The notes under the pieces: generated by a model
Seen by the model: only the letters and a program-made list of their open reading frames with translations
Told to the model about the DNA's origin: nothing
Databases searched by the model: none
In this document: one piece after another, positions 58,855-64,000 of the stretch
Layout: every line of letters begins with the position of its first letter
How positions within the stretch are numbered: the stretch's first letter is position 1
Position numbers and translations under genes: made by a program
DNA from: Gammaproteobacteria bacterium CG_4_10_14_0_2_um_filter_38_22
GTDB taxonomy: Bacteria > Pseudomonadota > Gammaproteobacteria > Coxiellales > Coxiellaceae
Reading direction: 5' to 3'
Assembly: GCA_002793195.1 (NCBI GenBank)
Contig: PFPT01000049.1
Location: forward strand, 22,731-86,730
DNA length: 64,000 nt

Positions 58855-59823
58855 CTAACCGGCTGATAACATGGCAACTTCACCTTGCGAAGGCGGAACA
58901 GTTAAATCGACGATGTCTTTTTTTGCAGAAAATAGCTTAAAAGCGCTTCTTATTTTCGATAGATCATCAGAAGACTTTATCCTTACCCATTTTTCTCTTT
59001 CTCGTGCTATTTCGCTAGATACTCTGTTTTTTTCATTGTCATTACGAAAAAATGAATTAAAAAAAACCATCACGGGAAAAAAGGGAAGAAAAAAAAAGAA
59101 AAGTGAACAGAGCACTGTTATTCTTTTTAAAAGAAAATCAAACGCTGTTCTTTCAGATGAGCATAAAAAAGAACAAATTGCAAAAAAACTTGATGCAATG
59201 AAGAGAAAAAAGAAAAGATTGACAGGCTCATAAAGCATTTTGTCCATAAATAAATTTTTAGTAAATAATTTTTTATATGCTTCATTTAGCGTATCATCAT
59301 CTTTTTTATTGTTACTAAATACGTTATAAAATTTTTTAAATATCTCAGGATTTGAATTTGGATTTCGGAATATATGCTCAAAAGATGCTATTTGTTTTAC
59401 GCATCTCATTTCACGCAAACTAGGCAGCACCGCCACTTCAATTAATTCTCTGTAAAATTCAAACGGTGGTGACACCTTTAGTTTTCCAGTTCTATAAAGC
59501 ATTTTCGGGTAAAGACGATCCATCCGATTATAAAGAAATAGCGCAACATAGCGCGACAAGTAGTTTGCGCTTTCTATAGTCGAATGATACGTCTTCAGAT
59601 TTGTTCTCAAGAATGCGCTTAATGATTGCTTATCCGTTATGTATTCAGCAATATAAGTTATCAAATCCTCTACTGCAAATGGGGTCTTGGTTTGCACAGC
59701 ATAAATATCCAAACTGTGTATCAACCAATCTTTTTCTGCGCTTTTAGTTGAATCGCTATCCGCTTCAGTGCGTAAATCCACTGGTACTAACGGCTGTTTT
59801 TCTGGGCTGCTTTCTCGTGACAT
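58855..59823 (-). CDS. Unknown membrane-associated protein (candidate effector)
   Basis: 322 residues, no signal peptide. Polar N-terminus, then FAVEDLITYIAEYITDKQSLSAFL (about 49-72), which faintly resembles an F-box-like helix pair; a helical middle; a hydrophobic hairpin at about 206-262 (FFFLFIASSFFAICSF, VLCSLFFFFLPFFPVMVFF); and a basic then Ser-rich tail. Cytoplasmic tails around a hairpin are common in intravacuolar-pathogen effectors, but this is inference. Confidence 0.55.
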   Translation of the reverse strand: MSRESSPEKQPLVPVDLRTEADSDSTKSAEKDWLIHSLDIYAVQTKTPFAVEDLITYIAEYITDKQSLSAFLRTNLKTYHSTIESANYLSRYVALFLYNRMDRLYPKMLYRTGKLKVSPPFEFYRELIEVAVLPSLREMRCVKQIASFEHIFRNPNSNPEIFKKFYNVFSNNKKDDDTLNEAYKKLFTKNLFMDKMLYEPVNLFFFLFIASSFFAICSFLCSSERTAFDFLLKRITVLCSLFFFFLPFFPVMVFFNSFFRNDNEKNRVSSEIAREREKWVRIKSSDDLSKIRSAFKLFSAKKDIVDLTVPPSQGEVAMLSAG

Positions 59824-60052
59824 AATGGTTATTTATCTAGTTAGGTTGGTTTTAATCTTGCTTCCTTTTCACAGATACCTATTTTTCAATTTCAACAAGC
59901 CTAATTAAATGGCATTTTTTAGTCAACATTTAATGCAGCTATTTGATTAAAAATGAGTTGACAGTCTGATGATCTTGGCTCAGAAAACTGAATACGCTGC
60001 GAAAAGGATCAAAAACCAATCCATGCATAATTAACTAGAATAAAATAGTATT

Positions 60053-60111
60053 TGGTGCCCGGGGCCGGAATCGAACCGGCACGGAGGGTTAAGCCTACCG
60101 AGGGATTTTAA
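60053..60111 (-). other. tRNA-Leu(UAA) 3' fragment, island attachment site
   Basis: On the minus strand the 59 nt read from inside the anticodon loop (TTAAAATCCCT) through the long variable arm, T-arm (GCCGG TTCGATT CCGGC) and acceptor 3' strand (CCCGGGC), discriminator A and encoded CCA. The 5' half (acceptor, D-arm, anticodon 5' stem) is absent; what follows is A/C-rich sequence. This is the typical second att copy left by a tyrosine recombinase that uses a tRNA-Leu gene; the intact tRNA should lie at the other end of the element, beyond 64,000. Confidence 0.8.
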
Positions 60112-60255
60112 GTTATATGAAATCCACATTCAACAAAACACAACAACAATTAACAACAATAAAATCAATCAGTTACTCGATATTTAATAATATGGTGTAT
60201 TGCACAATATTGTGATTAGTTATCTGCAAGTGTCCCATGAGTGCCCCAAGGGACA

Positions 60256-61116
60256 TCACAAATGATTAACAATTTCTGCCAGCTGCTTATATGTATCAGG
60301 GGCTTTTACGTTTTGATGCGGTAACTTCCCTGCTCTCTCCGCCGCTTCATGCAAACGTTTCAAAACTGAAGGAATTGCACTCTCAGGAATGTCTTTTACG
60401 TTAGCCCCCCTGTAATTTGAAATGATACAACGAATGGCACCAGATAAACGTTTAGTGTCTACCGAGCCATTCGCAAGCAAATAAGGAAGCTTCCAAGTTT
60501 TTGGGTTACCGTGATGCTCAACATAGGCAAAACAACGCGCAGGAACTTTATATTTTGGATGAAGCAGATCATTTTCGTTCACCTCAACAGTTGCTGCTTT
60601 ATTCAACTGTGGTTCATAATCATCACGAGCCCTATACACACCATGAGGACTTAACCACCACAAATCTTCTGGAAACTGCTCAATATCCAAAGAAATATAA
60701 AGACGTTCTTGCAAGCCGCCATTTAAAATATCAGCAGCATATAAAGTAAATCCGTCACTAATCGCTATTGTTTTAACGTGTTGCTGATCAGCATAACGCT
60801 TTGCCTGTGCAAGCGCTTTTTCAATCTCTGTACGATTCCAACTTAGTAAGCCAGGGCGTTTAGTTTCAATAACAGCGCGTTTTATACCAGTATGTTTAAG
60901 AACCATATCGGCATATTCAACTTGGTAATCAATATGATCTAATTCCCAACCCACAACCAAATTAAACAAATCTTCCAATATATTTTCACTGACCTTTTCA
61001 GAAAGCGAACTAGTCTCCATTTTTGACAAACGAACTTTCCGTTGCTCAACAAAATTTGGCCATTTCGACTGTGCTTCTACAATAAATTTTTGATAAGTTG
61101 CTAATTCATACACCAT
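60256..61116 (-). CDS. HsdR-N-type nuclease-domain protein, stand-alone
   Basis: 286 residues. Region 45-150 resembles the N-terminal nuclease domain of type I restriction subunits (HSDR_N): Asp70 in EYADMVLKH and Glu84-x-Lys86 in AVIETKRPG form a PD-(D/E)xK set, followed by ALAQAKRYADQQHVKTIAISDG. No helicase motor follows and no methylase or specificity gene is adjacent. Nuclease activity is plausible, not shown. First gene inside the tRNA-Leu island. Confidence 0.75.
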   Translation of the reverse strand: MVYELATYQKFIVEAQSKWPNFVEQRKVRLSKMETSSLSEKVSENILEDLFNLVVGWELDHIDYQVEYADMVLKHTGIKRAVIETKRPGLLSWNRTEIEKALAQAKRYADQQHVKTIAISDGFTLYAADILNGGLQERLYISLDIEQFPEDLWWLSPHGVYRARDDYEPQLNKAATVEVNENDLLHPKYKVPARCFAYVEHHGNPKTWKLPYLLANGSVDTKRLSGAIRCIISNYRGANVKDIPESAIPSVLKRLHEAAERAGKLPHQNVKAPDTYKQLAEIVNHL

Positions 61117-61225
61117 GAGCAGTTACCATCCTCTGCAATATTCCTTGAAAAAGGGAGTTTATATATGTTTTATTCTCTCGACAAGATTATTACACTGATC
61201 AATTGGTTCACTGCTAAAATGAAGA

Positions 61226-61753
61226 CTATTCATTTTCTTTAAAATTTCTCAGTATAATTTTAGGATCTAAGGCATTTAAATAGCCTTTATTGCTATGCAA
61301 CATTCTAATTGTTGCGCTCGTACGATATTTTTTTATTTCATATGTTGATCCAGGATTAATCGTTGCGTAACTGTTAGAATATCCGTACCCAGAATAGTTT
61401 CCACCGTATATATTTCCATTATAAGAATCATTTGAGTATGAATTAATAGTTGTTGGTGTTTGAATAGCGCTATCTTTCTCCCCGGTATGGCCGTTTAATA
61501 CTAGAAAATATTTATAATGATTTTGAAGTGTAAGTTCAGCAGCACGCCTTAATACATATCGACGCACTACACTTGCCGATGTCCAACCATTGCCTCTAAA
61601 TAAGACTTGATAAGTATTTTTGTTAATCTCAAAGTCCTTATACCCTCCAGTCAAACCTTCTGGCTGATAAGGAGTTGCGCAGCTTGAAAGAATTATAGAA
61701 GCACCTATAACAGTAACAACAACTCTGTAACGCACATAGCACTTATAATTCAT
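61226..61753 (-). CDS. CC0125/CC1285-type lipoprotein
   Basis: 175 residues. Lipobox LSSC (Cys near 25), then ATPYQPEGLTGGYKDFEI and YQVLFRGNGWTS, the signature of this family of unknown function; RRAAELTLQNHYKYF follows. A Ser/Asn/Gly/Tyr-rich stretch (about 95-125) is an insertion with low complexity. Confidence 0.75.
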   Translation of the reverse strand: MNYKCYVRYRVVVTVIGASIILSSCATPYQPEGLTGGYKDFEINKNTYQVLFRGNGWTSASVVRRYVLRRAAELTLQNHYKYFLVLNGHTGEKDSAIQTPTTINSYSNDSYNGNIYGGNYSGYGYSNSYATINPGSTYEIKKYRTSATIRMLHSNKGYLNALDPKIILRNFKENE

Positions 61754-61790
61754 GATTAATATTTTCCATATATTTTAGTTTTTAGATAAT

Positions 61791-62666
61791 TCATATTACT
61801 GATTTAATTTTCTGTAAAAAAGTTTTCTTAGATTTATTTATCGATTTCATATTAATGTTACTGTAAGAAAGAACGGCTTTATTATAATAGCTTTTAGCTA
61901 AAGAATTTGCTTTTAAAATTGATGTTCCACTCCGCATATCAGAAGCTAAATCTCTTGAGTTTAATGTGTTTCTTAACCATCTTTTTGTTTGAGTAAGCTT
62001 GTCGTAATAGTTTTCCGCCACCTTTCCTTGAGCTAATGCCACTGATAACCAGGCATAGCCTTTAATATAGCTTCTTAATGTTCCATACCCTGAGATATAC
62101 ATATCAGACAAATAAAGTTGTGAAAGGCTGCTCCCAAGCATAGCCGCATGTTTCACAACTAAAAAGAGATCAGAATGATCTGAGTTATTACAGAGATTAA
62201 GATAAGAAAATGCAAGATGGTAAAAATGAATTGCTTTTTTAATGTCTTTTCTAGTTCCGAGCCCATTCTCATACATAAAAGCAAGTTTTTCTTCAATAAT
62301 TCCATCCCCCCCACCAACAGGTTGTTTGGATAATTTTTTATATATGCTGAAAGATTTTTTATACTTGTTTAAGGAGTAGTATTTATTGGCTTCGATCAAA
62401 TAAATCCTATCTTCAGATTTTTCACGAGCAATTAATTCGCTTTGTTTTTTATCTGAAAGCCTCAATTTTTTTAATAACTTAGGATCGGTCACGCGAACAA
62501 AGGTTGGTTCTTTAATAGGTAAAAATAAAACATCAACTTGCGAGTTACTTTTAGAAAAAGCAAATAATGACGTGGTTGCTAGTAGCAAATAGAATATGCC
62601 AACTTTGCATGAAAATTTAATACGTCTTTCATATCGCACAATATTTCTCCAGTGAAGGCTTTTCAA
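61791..62666 (-). CDS. Sel1-repeat exported protein
   Basis: 291 residues, signal sequence (hydrophobic about 23-36). Two or more Sel1-like repeats are visible: LAFMYENGLGTRKDIKKAIH and YLSDMYISGYGTLRSYIKGYAW, with AWLSVALAQG after them. Sel1 repeats mediate protein contacts and are frequent in Legionella and Coxiella. Located 37 bp before the lipoprotein gene, perhaps co-expressed. The first ATG may be internal to a different leader; the start is uncertain. Confidence 0.7.
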   Translation of the reverse strand: MKSLHWRNIVRYERRIKFSCKVGIFYLLLATTSLFAFSKSNSQVDVLFLPIKEPTFVRVTDPKLLKKLRLSDKKQSELIAREKSEDRIYLIEANKYYSLNKYKKSFSIYKKLSKQPVGGGDGIIEEKLAFMYENGLGTRKDIKKAIHFYHLAFSYLNLCNNSDHSDLFLVVKHAAMLGSSLSQLYLSDMYISGYGTLRSYIKGYAWLSVALAQGKVAENYYDKLTQTKRWLRNTLNSRDLASDMRSGTSILKANSLAKSYYNKAVLSYSNINMKSINKSKKTFLQKIKSVI

Positions 62667-62757
62667 AATCGACTAACTATACAGAAAAAATAACTGGAAA
62701 TAAATGCCCCTTATAGGGTGTCGCCTTATTGGGTGCACATACGCTTTACTTTTAAGT

Positions 62758-63012
62758 ATGTACACAAAACATTCAAATCTAGTGAAAATAGGCGACTTAA
62801 TTCGAACTGCACGCGAAGAGCAAGGCTATTCACAAGACGAATTTGCAGCAGCGGCAGATTTAGGTCGCACCTACTATGGGCGCGTTGAAAGAGGCGAGCA
62901 AAACGTTTCTATCCAAAACCTGATACGAATTGCCTTAACACTCAAGCTTGAGGTATGGGATTTAATACCGCCCGCTAGCAAGTTAAAAAAAGCACCTGCG
63001 CGTCTTAAATAG
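62758..63012 (+). CDS. XRE-family HTH regulator
   Basis: 84 residues from ATG 62,758 (MYTKHSNLVKIGDLI). HTH: AREEQGYSQDEFAAAADLGRTYYGRVERGEQ. Size resembles controller proteins of restriction-modification systems and phage repressors. No Shine-Dalgarno; a partial palindrome TACTT-TT-AAGTA (62,747-62,758) touches its start codon and may be an operator. Divergent from the Sel1 gene. Confidence 0.8.
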   Translation: MYTKHSNLVKIGDLIRTAREEQGYSQDEFAAAADLGRTYYGRVERGEQNVSIQNLIRIALTLKLEVWDLIPPASKLKKAPARLK

Positions 63013-63226
63013 ACCCATCCAATAGTTCATTAAGTGCCTTTTTATGATCTATTATCAATTGGCTTAGCTTTCTCATGTTGGATGAACGAGCACCATGTTT
63101 AAGTGCGTTCATTTTACTAACTGCCTTACCAGTTTCTGTCTTAGCGCCTGTCGACTGCGCCCATGGTTTCCATTGATGGATTAACCTAGACTGTTTCTTT
63201 CGCGCTTCTTTGCTCCAACGCCCCAT
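63005..63226 (-). CDS. Small phage/ICE-type protein
   Basis: 73 residues: WSKEARKKQSRLIHQWKPW, STGAKTETGKAVSKMNALKHGAR. The TGxKTxxGK...NALKHG pattern recurs in small proteins of prophages and integrative elements; function unknown. Its end overlaps the HTH gene by 8 bp. Confidence 0.65.
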   Translation of the reverse strand: MGRWSKEARKKQSRLIHQWKPWAQSTGAKTETGKAVSKMNALKHGARSSNMRKLSQLIIDHKKALNELLDGSI

Positions 63227-63253
63227 GTTTTGCTCTCTGTATAGTTCGTTTGC

Positions 63254-63703
63254 TTAATTTTCTGAATTATTTATTTGCTGATTCATAGCGTTATTTTGCT
63301 GCTGAATAAAGGTTGTGCGTTTAGGGTGTTTTAAATCAGCCAGCATTTTTAATGTCTTTGCGCTTTGTTTTTGGGCTCTTAACGCTATATCTGCAACCAC
63401 TTGAATTGAAGCAGTCTTATCTTGCTCGAGTATTAATGAAGTGCATCGCTGAAATAAGACATTCATCGTTTGCGCTTGCGTCATAAGCAAAGACTCAACA
63501 TCAGACATATCTCCATTCGCAATGCGCTCGCAACTATATTTAACCATCTCAACTGATTCATCAAGCCCAAGGGCTGAATTGTAGAGTTTTTTAATAGTGA
63601 ATGAGGCCAAAATTTTGCTTAGTGTATCGCCTTTTTTTTCTTTTACTTCTTTCGTGTTAGCCAATTTGCTTGCCTGATTGTCATTTCTTTTTGTTACATT
63701 CAT
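63254..63703 (-). CDS. Small phage/ICE-type protein, partner of the preceding gene
   Basis: 149 residues from ATG 63,703 (AAGGCG 8 bp before). Lys-rich start, helical core (ALGLDESVEMVKYSCERIANGDMSDVESLL), Gln/Asn-rich tail. Found next to the TGxKTxxGK protein, 27 bp upstream of it, so an operon is likely. Function unknown. Confidence 0.6.
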   Translation of the reverse strand: MNVTKRNDNQASKLANTKEVKEKKGDTLSKILASFTIKKLYNSALGLDESVEMVKYSCERIANGDMSDVESLLMTQAQTMNVLFQRCTSLILEQDKTASIQVVADIALRAQKQSAKTLKMLADLKHPKRTTFIQQQNNAMNQQINNSEN

Positions 63704-63830
63704 TTTTAATCGCCTTGTAATAATCATTTACTATTAAAGTTACGTTTATCTTGATGTAAGGCTTGTATGTTATGTAAGGCCCCGGAAACTATTGCCGTTA
63801 CTAAACAATTTTAAATTTTTCATTACATGC

Positions 63831-63868
63831 CCATACAAAACATACAAATTTTCATTAATTTTGTATGG
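63831..63868. promoter_or_regulatory. Iterated inverted repeat, possible operator or origin
   Basis: CCATACAAAA (63,831-63,840) and TTTTGTATGG (63,859-63,868) are perfect inverted copies with an 18-bp spacer; CATACAAA is repeated directly at 63,841-63,848. It lies about 130 bp upstream of the small phage-type operon, in a 240-bp gap with no gene seen. Confidence 0.45.
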
Positions 63869-63943
63869 ATGAGAATAATAAATCTCTCATAAAAATCAGT
63901 AAATTGAGTCTCCATACAGTAACTTCTCAAAAACCCGGGGCGC

Positions 63944-64000
63944 TTACGTAGCAGCTGAAGCCGCTTGAACGATCAAATCTGGAAGCCATGGAATTTGTGT
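63944..64000 (-). CDS. Possible 3' end of a gene running off the window
   Basis: On the minus strand a frame is open from the window edge to a TAA at 63,944-63,946, giving the ending QIPWLPDLIVQAASAAT. A second frame is also open here, so the call is weak. It would be the next gene of the island. Confidence 0.2.
   Translation of the reverse strand, partial: TQIPWLPDLIVQAASAAT

Noticed and set aside
58871..59233. 120-codon plus-strand frame opposite the 322-residue membrane protein
   Set aside because: Its Lys-rich low-complexity composition is the mirror of the Phe-rich hydrophobic hairpin on the other strand, and it has no ribosome-binding site.
60001..60250. CRISPR-like repeats near the island edge
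   Set aside because: The A/C-rich stretch (ACAACAACAA type) is simple sequence with no regular repeat-spacer pattern; no CRISPR array was seen anywhere in the window.

Overview
The window is an AT-rich (about 40% GC by eye) gammaproteobacterial chromosome segment. Gene content and order point to the Legionellales / Coxiella-like branch: a condensed ndk-rodZ-hisS-yfgM-der cluster, dacA-ybeD-lipB-lipA, yciB-yciI-bolA, a DedA-PAP2-LssY fusion, a PPi-dependent phosphofructokinase, PutA without an obvious DNA-binding domain, exported hypothetical proteins and a eukaryotic-like phosphatase. The lineage is an inference from family recognition; no rRNA gene lies in the window.

Layout. 1-2.7 kb: end of an acyl-CoA / leucine catabolism operon (thiolase, methylcrotonyl-CoA carboxylase beta subunit, methylglutaconyl-CoA hydratase). 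2.7-8 kb: DAHP synthase, rlmB, rlpA, ung, tRNA-Leu(CAG), peptide deformylase. 8-12.5 kb: der, yfgM, hisS, rodZ, ndk on the minus strand. 12.6-18.9 kb: dacA, ybeD, lipB, lipA and a three-domain membrane phosphatase, with a PQ-loop gene inserted in reverse. 18.9-26 kb: prpB, mpl, PPi-PFK, a chagasin-like protease inhibitor and a three-gene ABC exporter. 25.8-37 kb: cbpA-cbpM, rarA, lolA, ftsK, pncC/mutS, scpA-scpB. 37-42.4 kb: yciB, yciI, bolA, csiV-like, a PagL-like outer-membrane protein, trmB, mutY, yggX. 42.4-48.8 kb: tRNA-Phe with a broken 5' copy beside it, a coupled pair of unknown genes, an outer-membrane barrel, putA, ppa, tadA.

48.8-60 kb is accessory in character: unknown proteins, a protein-tyrosine-phosphatase-like protein that keeps the HC-x5-R loop but has CPL where WPD is expected, an acyl-CoA-ligase-like protein with a degraded P-loop, a protein ending in three cysteines, an exported beta-carbonic anhydrase, an MFS exporter, a collapsed outer-membrane-protein gene and a cysteine-rich exported protein. 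Several are plausible host-interaction factors, which is inference.

At 60,053-60,111 (minus strand) lies the 3' part of a tRNA-Leu(UAA) gene, from the anticodon loop to the encoded CCA, with no 5' half. This is the usual scar of a tyrosine-recombinase element, and everything from there to the right edge looks like an integrated island: a lone HsdR-N-type nuclease-like protein, a CC0125-type lipoprotein, a Sel1-repeat protein, an XRE regulator and two small phage/ICE-type proteins. Its far end and integrase would lie beyond the window.

The best candidates for undescribed biology are the PTP-like protein with its neighbours (49-51.7 kb), the CCC-tailed protein, the two-barrel outer-membrane fusion and the tRNA-Leu-bounded island.
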